DNA of 33,762 bases from an uncultured Gammaproteobacteria bacterium (GTDB lineage: Bacteria; Pseudomonadota; Gammaproteobacteria; UBA4575), in NCBI GenBank assembly GCA_938074525.1, contig CALJEX010000026.1, forward strand, positions 1 to 33,762. Direction: 5' to 3'. Made by a program: the position numbers and the translations under genes. A model generated the notes under the pieces. The model did not search any database. It had not been told where the DNA came from and was given only the letters and a program-made list of their open reading frames with translations. The number at the start of each line of letters is the position of its first letter. The stretch's first letter is position 1. Of the stretch, positions 17,777 to 25,255 are shown one piece after another.

Positions 17777-18195
17777 GTGTCAGGAAAAATCCAATTCTGC
17801 TGGAATCCAGCCATCTACTAATTCCAGCAATATTATTATTCGCTTTGTATGTTCAGTTCCATGGGGACTATGGTCCCGGCGGCGGTTTCCAAGCCGGCGT
17901 TATTTTTGCTAGTGGTATTATTTTGTATACCTTATTGCATGGAACTAAGCGTGCTGAGAAAGTCATTTCGCTTAACACGGCTAAAGTTTTTGCAGCGCTA
18001 GGCTTACTGCTATATGCCGGCGTTGGCGTGTTTGGAATAATACTCGGTGGAAATTATTTAGATTACAACGTGCTCGCGCACGATCCAGTGCATGGACAAC
18101 ACTGGGGAATTTTAATTATTGAATTTGGCGTGGGTATCACAGTGGCAGGTGTGATTATTTCTATTTTTTATGCTTTCGCTAAATTTAAAAAATAA
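17773..18195 (+). CDS. mrpB: Mrp antiporter subunit B
   Basis: A 140-residue MnhB-domain (PF04039) membrane protein with four helices. The signature is FHGDYGPGGGFQAGVIFASG (about 29-48), the glycine-rich loop of the MnhB family. In clusters with a separate DUF4040 gene this protein supplies the MrpB part (MbhF in hydrogenases). It starts within the ATGA overlap of the previous gene, and its TAA shares a base with the mrpC ATG. Confidence 0.88.
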   Translation: MSVRKNPILLESSHLLIPAILLFALYVQFHGDYGPGGGFQAGVIFASGIILYTLLHGTKRAEKVISLNTAKVFAALGLLLYAGVGVFGIILGGNYLDYNVLAHDPVHGQHWGILIIEFGVGITVAGVIISIFYAFAKFKK

Positions 18196-18557
18196 TGTTT
18201 GAGCTTATCGCAAATCAATATAATTACTGGATCTGCATCTTGTTGATGATGGCAGGCTTGTACATTGTCATTGATCACACTAATTTGCTAAAAAAGCTCA
18301 TTGGCTTAAATATTTTCCAAACCTCAGTATTCATCTTATTTATTTCCATGGGTAAAGTTGATGGCGGTACCGCTCCCATTCTAGAAGAAGGTTATAACGT
18401 ATTCTCTAATCCTCTACCCCATGTGCTGATATTGACTGCCATTGTAGTCAGTATTGCCACTACTGCGGTGGGTCTAGCTTTGGTAGTAAATATTAATAAG
18501 CGCTTTCAGTCCATAGACGAACAAGAACTTGAGCAAATCGAGCTAGAAGAAGAGTGA
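18195..18557 (+). CDS. mrpC: Mrp antiporter subunit C (NuoK-like)
   Basis: A 120-residue, three-helix membrane protein of the MnhC/MrpC family, homologous to NuoK of complex I. It shows LYIVIDHTNLLKKLIGLNIFQTSV (about 22-45), in which the polar residues resemble the ion-path residues of NuoK, and the strongly conserved NPLPHVLILTAIVVSIATTA near residues 72-91. The tail is highly acidic. It has the ATG at 18195, and a 4-base GTGA overlap with the next gene. Confidence 0.9.
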   Translation: MFELIANQYNYWICILLMMAGLYIVIDHTNLLKKLIGLNIFQTSVFILFISMGKVDGGTAPILEEGYNVFSNPLPHVLILTAIVVSIATTAVGLALVVNINKRFQSIDEQELEQIELEEE

Positions 18558-20026
18558 TCGCAACTCATTATCCAATACTGCAGGTTGTCATTCCGTTAAT
18601 TGCAGCCCCGTTATGTAGCCTATTACCTAGATCAAAACTTCCTTGGTTATTAGCCACTGTTGTTGCTTGGATTGCGTTTGCTATTTCCATTTCATTAATG
18701 CTGCAAGTAAAAGATGGTGGCACGCTTAGCTATGAACTTGGTAGTTGGCCAGCACCTTGGGGTATTCAATACTATATCGATACCATCGGTGCATTTGTTT
18801 TAGTGCTAGTGACAGCCATTGCGTCAATCACACTATTAGCATCACGCCAATTAGTCGAAAATGAAATTGACTCAAGCAAGCATTCATTATTTTATACTGC
18901 ATTTCTACTTTGCTTAACAGGCTTATTGGGCATCGTTGCTACTGGCGACGCATTTAATGTATTCGTATTCCTAGAAATTAGCTCACTGGCTTCCTACGCC
19001 ATGATTGCCATGGGGGATAATCGCAAAGCATTAACAGCGTCCTATGAATATTTAATCATGGGTACTATCGGCGCCACTTTCATTCTCATTGGTATCGGTT
19101 TGTTATATATGCAAACAGGTACTTTAAACATGCTTGACTTAAAAGCACGTATTCATGAGGTTGATAGCTTCCGCAGCATCCATGCAGCGTTTGCATTCTT
19201 CACTGTCGGTATTTGTTTAAAGCTAGCATTGTTTCCCTTACATCATTGGTTACCAAATGCTTATGCATATGCGCCCTCTGTGGTAAGCATCTTCTTAGCC
19301 GCAACTGCAACTAAAGTAGCCCTTTATTTACTCTACCGAGTTTTCTACACCATATTTGGATTCGAGTTCTCATTTGATTTGCTTCACTTAGGTTACATCT
19401 TGTTACCTTTATCGATCATCGCGATTGTGATGAGTTCTTTCACTGCCATTTTCCAACCAGGTGTAAAACGCTTACTGGCTTATTCCAGCTTAGGTCAGAT
19501 TGGTTACATGACGATGGGCATTGCGCTAGAAACTAAAGCTGGTTTAATCGCAAGTATTATTCATTTGTTTAATCATGCCTTTATCAAAGGCGCATTGTTC
19601 ATGTGTATGGCATGTTTGCTTTCTCGTATCCATTCAACTCGCTTAGTTCATTTGGCTGGTGCGGGTCGCGTCATGCCTTGGACCTCAGCAGCATTTGTCC
19701 TTGGTGGACTGGCATTAATCGGTGTGCCTTTGACATCTGGCTTTGTTAGCAAGTGGTATTTAATATTAGCCATCTTAGAAAAAGATTATTGGTGGCTAGC
19801 GGTGATAGTTTTATTCACCTCGCTATTGTCAGTAATTTATATTTGGCGCGTGATCGAGCAAATGTATTTTCGCGAGCCGAATGAAGGTTGTGTTGGCATT
19901 AAAGAGGCCTCTCCGCTACTACTCGCCTGCACTTGGGTGATGGTTTTAATGACTCTATACTTTGGTATTGATAGTCGCTACCCAATAGAAATGGCAACTG
20001 TCGCGGCACAGGCGTTACTTGAATAA
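18554..20026 (+). CDS. mrpD: Mrp antiporter subunit D, first copy
   Basis: A 490-residue antiporter-like subunit of the Proton_antipo_M family (NuoL/M/N-like), with about 14 membrane helices. The key residues are present: Glu141 in FVFLEISSLASY (helix 5 glutamate), Lys223 in GICLKLALFPLHHWLP (helix 7 lysine) and a histidine pair at 230-231. VKRLLAYSSLGQIGYM and NHAFIKGALFMCMA are also typical. The start is GTG at 18554 in the GTGA overlap with mrpC. It is expected to form one of the proton or cation channels of the complex. Confidence 0.9.
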   Translation: MIATHYPILQVVIPLIAAPLCSLLPRSKLPWLLATVVAWIAFAISISLMLQVKDGGTLSYELGSWPAPWGIQYYIDTIGAFVLVLVTAIASITLLASRQLVENEIDSSKHSLFYTAFLLCLTGLLGIVATGDAFNVFVFLEISSLASYAMIAMGDNRKALTASYEYLIMGTIGATFILIGIGLLYMQTGTLNMLDLKARIHEVDSFRSIHAAFAFFTVGICLKLALFPLHHWLPNAYAYAPSVVSIFLAATATKVALYLLYRVFYTIFGFEFSFDLLHLGYILLPLSIIAIVMSSFTAIFQPGVKRLLAYSSLGQIGYMTMGIALETKAGLIASIIHLFNHAFIKGALFMCMACLLSRIHSTRLVHLAGAGRVMPWTSAAFVLGGLALIGVPLTSGFVSKWYLILAILEKDYWWLAVIVLFTSLLSVIYIWRVIEQMYFREPNEGCVGIKEASPLLLACTWVMVLMTLYFGIDSRYPIEMATVAAQALLE

Positions 20027-21498
20027 TGAGTGACTTAAGCCAAAGCTTACAAATAAATATATTTGCCAGCATATTGGTGCCGGTGATTGGCGCGCTGCTT
20101 ATTTTTGCCTGTGCCAGATTTCGTGGACTTATCGAATTGCTATTTGTCGGCACAGCTTTGTGTTTACTAGCTGTCACTATTTCAATTGTGAATATGGGCC
20201 CTGAAGCTTTTTATCAAAGCATCACCCTATTCACTATTATTGACTCCATCCCGATTGCTTTTCACGTAGAACCTCTTGGTATTTTATATGCTTGTGTGGC
20301 ATCAGGTTTATGGCTAGTCACTACTATCTACGCCATTGGCTACATGAATGCCAACAAGGAAAAACATTTAGCTCGCTTTTATATGTGTTTCTGCTTTGCC
20401 ATGGCGGCGGTGATGGGTATCGCTTATTCTGCCAACCTATTAACGCTATTTATTTTCTATGAGTTATTAACTTTAAGTACTTATCCACTCGTTGCCCACA
20501 AAGGTACTGATGATGCCAAGGCTGGTGCTCGCGTTTACCTAGGAATATTAATCGGTACTTCCATTGGCTTTTTACTAATGGCTATTCTTTGGACGTGGAG
20601 CATTACTGGCACACTAGACTTTAGTGTTGGAGGTATTTTAGAAAACGAATTGCCTGATGGCTTATTAATGCTGTTATTTGCTTTGTATGCATTCGGTATC
20701 GGCAAAGCGGCGCTAATGCCTTTTCACCGTTGGTTACCTTCAGCGATGGTGGCGCCAACACCTGTAAGTGCATTACTGCATGCTGTCGCCGTGGTTAAAG
20801 CCGGTGTGTTCTGTGTATTAAAAATCACTGTGTATGTGTTTGGTATCGATGTATTAACTAACACAGGTGCCAACTCACCAATTATTTGGGTAGCCACTGC
20901 CACCATGTTGCTCGCCTCGTTAGTGGCGTTACAACAAGACAATCTCAAAGCACGCTTAGCGTATTCTACAGTCAGTCAACTAGCTTACATCGTATTAGGC
21001 GCAGTGCTGGCTACCTCGACTAGCATCATGGGTTCATCATTACACTTAGCCACCCATGCAGTAGGCAAGATCACCTTATTTTTCTGCGCAGGGGCAATAT
21101 ATACCGCCACCAAGAAAACGCTGGTCAGTGATATGCACGGCTTAGGCCGCGTCATGCCGTTTACTTTTGCCGCCTATACAATAGCCGCGATTAGTATTAT
21201 TGGCTTGCCGCCTCTGGCGGGCAGTTGGAGCAAATGGTTTTTAATTGATGGCGCTATCAGCGCTGACAGACTCATTATTGCGATTGCATTTTTAGTCAGC
21301 ACAATACTCAATATTATTTACTTAATGCCGATTGCTATTAATGGATTCATGTTGAAACCCAAACAAGCTAGCAGCGACATTCATGAGGCGCCGTTTGCGG
21401 TCGTCATGCCTTTATGTGTCACAGCGGGCTTATGTCTGGTGCTATTTTTCTTACTGCCTTATGTTTATGACTTTTTACTTTTACTCAATTTAAGATGA
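20026..21498 (+). CDS. Second MrpD/NuoL-like subunit (MrpA N-terminal-like role)
   Basis: A 490-residue antiporter-like membrane subunit, also with about 14 helices. Glu146 in FIFYELLTLSTYPL and Lys227 in GIGKAALMPFHRWLP are conserved. The stretch WLPSAMVAPTPVSALLHAVAVVKAGVF is closer to NuoL and MrpA N-terminal halves than to the first MrpD copy. Since no full-length MrpA is encoded, I infer that this protein stands in for the MrpA N-terminal channel, while the DUF4040/MbhE gene supplies the C-terminal part. The start codon overlaps the preceding stop by one base (TAATG). Subtyping needs a phylogeny. Confidence 0.82.
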   Translation: MSDLSQSLQINIFASILVPVIGALLIFACARFRGLIELLFVGTALCLLAVTISIVNMGPEAFYQSITLFTIIDSIPIAFHVEPLGILYACVASGLWLVTTIYAIGYMNANKEKHLARFYMCFCFAMAAVMGIAYSANLLTLFIFYELLTLSTYPLVAHKGTDDAKAGARVYLGILIGTSIGFLLMAILWTWSITGTLDFSVGGILENELPDGLLMLLFALYAFGIGKAALMPFHRWLPSAMVAPTPVSALLHAVAVVKAGVFCVLKITVYVFGIDVLTNTGANSPIIWVATATMLLASLVALQQDNLKARLAYSTVSQLAYIVLGAVLATSTSIMGSSLHLATHAVGKITLFFCAGAIYTATKKTLVSDMHGLGRVMPFTFAAYTIAAISIIGLPPLAGSWSKWFLIDGAISADRLIIAIAFLVSTILNIIYLMPIAINGFMLKPKQASSDIHEAPFAVVMPLCVTAGLCLVLFFLLPYVYDFLLLLNLR

Positions 21499-21719
21499 TC
21501 TACAGTAAAAAATTCATCAATTTTGTCGTTTATGCCCTGTATGCACTTTGTGCTGCAGTGTTATTAGTGGATGTGTTCCACCATAAACATGGGCATTTTG
21601 AATTTGAAGAATGGTTTGGTTTTTATGCCTTCTATGGATTTGCTGCTTATATGGTGATCGTGCTTTCTGCCAAGCAATTGCGCAAAGTATTAAAGCGTGA
21701 TGAGGATTACTATGATTGA
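21495..21719 (+). CDS. Small two-helix membrane protein within the Mrp cluster
   Basis: A 74-residue protein with two membrane helices (about 8-27 and 40-59) joined by an acidic and His-rich loop (DVFHHKHGHFEFEEWFGFYAFYGF) and a basic/acidic tail AKQLRKVLKRDEDYYD. I do not recognise a named domain. It begins in a 4-base overlap with the preceding subunit gene and runs into the start of the next one, so it is almost certainly co-translated and is likely an accessory subunit or assembly factor of this antiporter type. Its function is unknown. Confidence 0.78.
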   Translation: MIYSKKFINFVVYALYALCAAVLLVDVFHHKHGHFEFEEWFGFYAFYGFAAYMVIVLSAKQLRKVLKRDEDYYD

Positions 21720-23421
21720 TTTCTTCATGAATGATTTCATCAACCATCCCGGTATTATTTTAATTCTGGGTGGCATCGCGATGATGTTCATGCCAGGAAA
21801 TATGCGTCGCATTACTACCTTCGCCTTACCTCTGCTGGCACTGGCAGGTTTCTTAAGTTACCCCGATGATCTGATTCTCACAATTAATGCTTTTGGCTAC
21901 ACCTTAGACCCAATACGCATTGATGGCCTAAGTTGGATCTTCACACTTATATTTATCATTGCTTCATTCCTAGCGGCGGTGTATTCACTGCATAGTTCTA
22001 ATAAAGCCGAACAATCTACCATTGCCATTTATGCAGGCTCGGCCATTGGTGCGGTACTCGCGGGCGATTTGCTGACACTATTTATCTTTTGGGAAATCAG
22101 CGCACTCTCTTCTACTGTTATTGTATGGCTAGGCGGTAGCAACCAATCTAAACAAGCAGGGATGCGTTATCTACTAATACACATCACCTCAGGCTTGTTG
22201 TTATTACTAGGCAGCATCCTGCACTATCAGCAGACCGAGTCGATTTTATTCAATGCCATGACGATCGATACATTATCTGGCTTATTAATTTTCTTAGCCT
22301 TTGGCATAAAGTGCGCATTCCCATTAATGCACAACTGGCTACAAGATGCTTACCCTCATGCCAGTCCTGTTGGCACAGTCGCACTCTCCGCTTTTACCAC
22401 TAAATTAGCCGTGTACTGTTTAGCCAGAGCTTATGCCGGGACTGAGTCTCTGATCTGGATAGGTGCCATTATGACTGCCTTCCCAATCTTTTTTGCGGTA
22501 TTGGAAAATGATCTGCGTAAAGTACTTTCTTATAGTTTGAACAACCAACTTGGCTTTATGGTGGTGGGTGTCGGCATTGGCACAGAGCTAGCGCTTAATG
22601 GTACTGCAGCTCATGCCTTTAGCCATATTTTATATAAAGCACTCTTGTTCATGAGCATGGGCGCGGTATTACATCGCGTCGGTACGGTGAATGCCTCTGA
22701 ACTTGGCGGGCTATATAAGTCGATGCCTTGGACCACGGTATTTTGCATTATCGGCGCTATGTCGATATCAGCTTTTCCATTGTTTAGTGGCTTTATATCA
22801 AAGGGAATTATTCTGTACGCAGTGGCCGAAGAAGGTCATTGGATTATATGGTTAGTACTATTATTTGCTTCTGCTGGTGTATTAGATCACTCAGGAATCA
22901 AAGTGCCTTTTTTCAGTTTCTTTGCCCACGATCAAAATCACAAATGCAAAGAAGCACCTTTAAATATGTTGCTCGCCATGGGCATGACGGCAGCTGCTTG
23001 TATCTTGATTGGTGTATTCCCTAATGTGCTATATCAATGGTTACCCCATGAAATGGATTTCCACCCATATACCTTTGACCACATCATCACTCAACTGCAG
23101 CTACTGTTCTTCGCCGCATTAGCCTTCGTGGTCTTGTTTAGAAATGGTTGGTACCCACCAGAAATAAAATCTATCAACTTAGACTTTGACTGGTTCTATC
23201 GCAAACCACTTAACAACTTAGTTGGTGCAATGACAATGGGCTTCGGTTCATTACTAACAGGTGTACAAAACTTCAAACAAAGCAGCCTTAAAACTATTAC
23301 CACATTTGCTCTACAAGCTCATGGGCCTAAGAGCTCAATTGCGCGCGGTGCTTCGGTAGGGAATATGGTGGTTTGGGTTGCAGTGTTACTTAGTGCTTGT
23401 TTGGTATTTTATTATTTTTGA
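21712..23421 (+). CDS. Third MrpD/NuoL-like antiporter subunit
   Basis: A 569-residue antiporter-like membrane protein, longer than the other two because of a C-terminal extension. Glu128 in FIFWEISALSS and Lys200 in GIKCAFPLMHNWLQDAYP mark the conserved channel residues. After the core (to about 465) comes DFDWFYRKPLNNLVG, an amphipathic linker, and a final helix, reminiscent of the lateral helix of NuoL-type subunits. The ATG at 21712 is chosen because AGGA sits 5 bases before it. An upstream GTG (21697) and ATG (21700) are in frame but would put the ribosome site inside the gene. It ends the cluster. Confidence 0.87.
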   Translation: MIDFFMNDFINHPGIILILGGIAMMFMPGNMRRITTFALPLLALAGFLSYPDDLILTINAFGYTLDPIRIDGLSWIFTLIFIIASFLAAVYSLHSSNKAEQSTIAIYAGSAIGAVLAGDLLTLFIFWEISALSSTVIVWLGGSNQSKQAGMRYLLIHITSGLLLLLGSILHYQQTESILFNAMTIDTLSGLLIFLAFGIKCAFPLMHNWLQDAYPHASPVGTVALSAFTTKLAVYCLARAYAGTESLIWIGAIMTAFPIFFAVLENDLRKVLSYSLNNQLGFMVVGVGIGTELALNGTAAHAFSHILYKALLFMSMGAVLHRVGTVNASELGGLYKSMPWTTVFCIIGAMSISAFPLFSGFISKGIILYAVAEEGHWIIWLVLLFASAGVLDHSGIKVPFFSFFAHDQNHKCKEAPLNMLLAMGMTAAACILIGVFPNVLYQWLPHEMDFHPYTFDHIITQLQLLFFAALAFVVLFRNGWYPPEIKSINLDFDWFYRKPLNNLVGAMTMGFGSLLTGVQNFKQSSLKTITTFALQAHGPKSSIARGASVGNMVVWVAVLLSACLVFYYF

Positions 23422-23437
23422 TATTTGAAATACCCAC

Positions 23438-23938
23438 TTATTGAAGAACAGTAACCGGGTCAGTGAATAATTTTGAATTCGGAATCAGCACTTTGCTTCC
23501 CTCAGAATCAATCTGCGTATATCGCAGGTCAATAGAAACAACGATACCTTCATAGCCCGATATTTTTATACGATTGCCAATTTTAAATGGCCGGTATAAC
23601 AATATCAGCACACCAGAAAGAAGATTAGAAATAGCATCTTTCAGCGCAAAGCCAATTGCAAATCCCGTCAACCCCAAGCCTGCTACTAGTGCAGACACAT
23701 TAATACCTAATGTTCCAAACGCAGTTACAAAACCAATTATTGTAAGTGTCACGTTGCTTGCGCGAACAAGTAGTGCAGTGAGGTCTCTGTCAAATTTTAA
23801 TCGCTCAGCAGCACTTGTAATGATTCTTTTTATTATTTTTATGAGAATAAAGAAAACTATAAAAATCACCGTCACACCGATGACCCTAGGCACCCAAAGT
23901 GATCCTTCATCAAACAGATACTGTATTAAATTCTCCAC
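23438..23938 (-). CDS. Compact MscS-family mechanosensitive channel
   Basis: A 166-residue MscS-domain protein. An N-terminal helix (about 15-37) precedes a TM2-like segment (about 52-78) and the pore helix region, GLGLTGFAIGFALKDAISNLLSG (about 88-110), the Gly/Ala-packed TM3 of MscS. This is followed by the beta domain with FKIGNRIKISGYEGIV and VLIPNSKLF. The protein stops soon after the beta domain and lacks the large alpha/beta cytoplasmic vestibule of E. coli MscS (286 residues). The frame is otherwise intact, so it looks like a naturally short family member, not a broken gene. The start is GTG at 23936-23938. It is convergent with the Mrp cluster with a 16-base gap. Confidence 0.8.
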   Translation of the reverse strand: MENLIQYLFDEGSLWVPRVIGVTVIFIVFFILIKIIKRIITSAAERLKFDRDLTALLVRASNVTLTIIGFVTAFGTLGINVSALVAGLGLTGFAIGFALKDAISNLLSGVLILLYRPFKIGNRIKISGYEGIVVSIDLRYTQIDSEGSKVLIPNSKLFTDPVTVLQ

Positions 23939-24059
23939 AGCTCACTAACCTCGGGTTGTAGTTGTCTTAAAACTGACAGATAAATAGCTATAGTATGAAC
24001 GTTACCATTAAAGTGTAAATGTTTGTTTGCCTTATTAATTTCTCAATAGTGCTCTTATG

Positions 24060-24941
24060 TTAGGGCTTGCCAGAACCAATGATAATTGCTCTTTCTGCAA
24101 TGCAATGACTAATCACCTTATTTGCCTTACTCGGATCATACGTAACTCCAACCAAGAGCACACGATCATATGGTTTGATTTTACGAGAGAATTCGTCTTT
24201 ATCAGTTTTGATTCGTGCTGCTTCATTGCAGTAAGTCTTCCAGTCCTCACGCCCTTCCGCCCTCACTCGAAATCCACTTCTTGTATATTGCATATATACG
24301 CCCTCTATATCTGGCATCGGTATAATCATTACCTTTGTTTTCTCATTTGGGAGAACTCTACTAGTTTTGAGTTCATTAGGTATTGAGTTAGGATCTTCCC
24401 CACATAGTTTACAGTTAGCCCAATAAATTTTTGCCCGATTTAAACCTATACCTGCCCTATTAATTCTAGTGATGCCACGATTGCATGTGTCAAAACAACC
24501 CTGAGCTTTTCTTTTATCAGCAGCATATGAAGAATTTTTTATTGCGGCTTCCCATTTTTGTATAGCGACATTCATTTCACTAACCATTTCATTAGTCGTT
24601 TCGGGTGCTTTGACGGTAATTATTTTGGCTTTGCTCGCTCCAGGAAGCCGACTCTTAGTGTTTGCATAAACTTCATCACATCGCCGAATGCTTTCATCTG
24701 TTAGCAATTCTGGATGTTGAGTTAAGGTTTCAGCATACCTTCGGCATAGCGCTACACAAACATGCCCACGGTCAGATCTAAGTTCACCACTTTCTACCCA
24801 ATCAGCACACTGTTGCCCTTTTTTACGCATTTCCTCGACCGCAGTCTCTGCATGAATATTTTTTATTAAAAGTATATTAATAAAATAGACCAAGAAAAAT
24901 AATGACGTGCAAGCCACTAATTGCCTAAACGAAATCCTCAT
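24060..24941 (-). CDS. Secreted Cys-rich protein of unknown function
   Basis: A 293-residue protein that I do not recognise. An N-terminal signal sequence (about 1-31, hydrophobic core ACTSLFFLVYFINILLI, possible cleavage after IHA) suggests export to the periplasm. The mature part contains ten cysteines, several in CxxC or CxxxC spacing (VCVALCRRYAE, GCFDTC, NCKLCGEDP) and singles near the C-terminus (KTYCNEA, ISHCIAE), compatible with disulfides. No enzyme motif is visible. AGAGGGG lies directly before the ATG, closer than usual. It is the last of three minus-strand genes in an AT-rich block and is followed by a 121-base gap. Confidence 0.65.
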   Translation of the reverse strand: MRISFRQLVACTSLFFLVYFINILLIKNIHAETAVEEMRKKGQQCADWVESGELRSDRGHVCVALCRRYAETLTQHPELLTDESIRRCDEVYANTKSRLPGASKAKIITVKAPETTNEMVSEMNVAIQKWEAAIKNSSYAADKRKAQGCFDTCNRGITRINRAGIGLNRAKIYWANCKLCGEDPNSIPNELKTSRVLPNEKTKVMIIPMPDIEGVYMQYTRSGFRVRAEGREDWKTYCNEAARIKTDKDEFSRKIKPYDRVLLVGVTYDPSKANKVISHCIAERAIIIGSGKP

Positions 24942-24990
24942 ATCCCCTCTATTTTCAAATTAATTATGGTATTTATTTTAAAAAAGTTTA

Positions 24991-25020
24991 TGCCTGCTTA
25001 CGGCCAATAGCGGTCATTCA
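24991..25020. repeat. Palindromic intergenic repeat, copy A
   Basis: The sequence begins TGCCTGCTTACGGCCAATAG and ends CGGTCATTCA. Positions 24997-25020 match copy B (25232-25255) at 23 of 24 bases, and the wider element matches copy C (26494-26520) at about 21 of 27. The arms TGCCTGCT and AGCGGTCA are partly complementary, so it can form an imperfect hairpin. Its last three bases provide the stop codon of the 67-residue gene on the minus strand. Confidence 0.7.
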
Positions 25021-25221
25021 ATTAGAATACTTTCTTGTGGTTAAAACAAATATTCGATCCACCAAAACAACCATTCCACCACATACGGCGATTAGCATCC
25101 TAGGGCCAGCCGTCCACAGAGGAAAATCAAAATATCCAGCAAGCTCTAGATAGCAAGGTAATGTTATGCCTGCGACAATTGCTCCTAAGAGTATTCTGTT
25201 AGCGACAGTTGGTGCATTCAT
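25018..25221 (-). CDS. Small two-helix membrane protein of unknown function
   Basis: A 67-residue protein, MNAPTVANRILLGAIV at its start, with two membrane helices (about 9-33 and 40-61) and a basic end (LTTRKYSN). I recognise no domain. The ATG at 25219-25221 is preferred over a TTG at 25242, because the TTG lies inside a copy of the intergenic repeat. The stop codon TGA is formed by repeat copy A. The ribosome binding site is weak. Whether it is expressed is uncertain, but its length, helix pattern and placement in line with its neighbours argue for a real gene. Confidence 0.5.
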   Translation of the reverse strand: MNAPTVANRILLGAIVAGITLPCYLELAGYFDFPLWTAGPRMLIAVCGGMVVLVDRIFVLTTRKYSN

Positions 25222-25231
25222 ATTAAGTACA

Positions 25232-25255
25232 CTTACGGCCAATAGCAGTCATTCA
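25232..25255. repeat. Palindromic intergenic repeat, copy B
   Basis: The core CTTACGGCCAATAGC followed by AGTCATTCA differs from copy A at one position only. It lies in the same orientation, between the 67-residue and 390-residue genes. The stop codon of the 390-residue gene (25249-25251) is inside it, in a different reading position from the stop contributed by copy A. Confidence 0.7.

Noticed and set aside
17234-21498. A broken mrpA gene
   Set aside because: The MrpA-like parts are separate intact genes in an order (C-terminal part before B, N-terminal-like part after D) that a simple frameshift cannot make; they overlap neighbours as a designed operon would.
24057-24386. Plus-strand frame opposite the Cys-rich secreted protein gene
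   Set aside because: It lies wholly within the minus-strand gene, has no recognisable domain and contains many rare-looking Cys/His runs typical of an antisense shadow.
25222-25242. Longer form of the 67-residue protein from TTG at 25242
   Set aside because: The extra residues would be translated from repeat copy B; the ATG at 25219 gives a normal membrane protein N-terminus.
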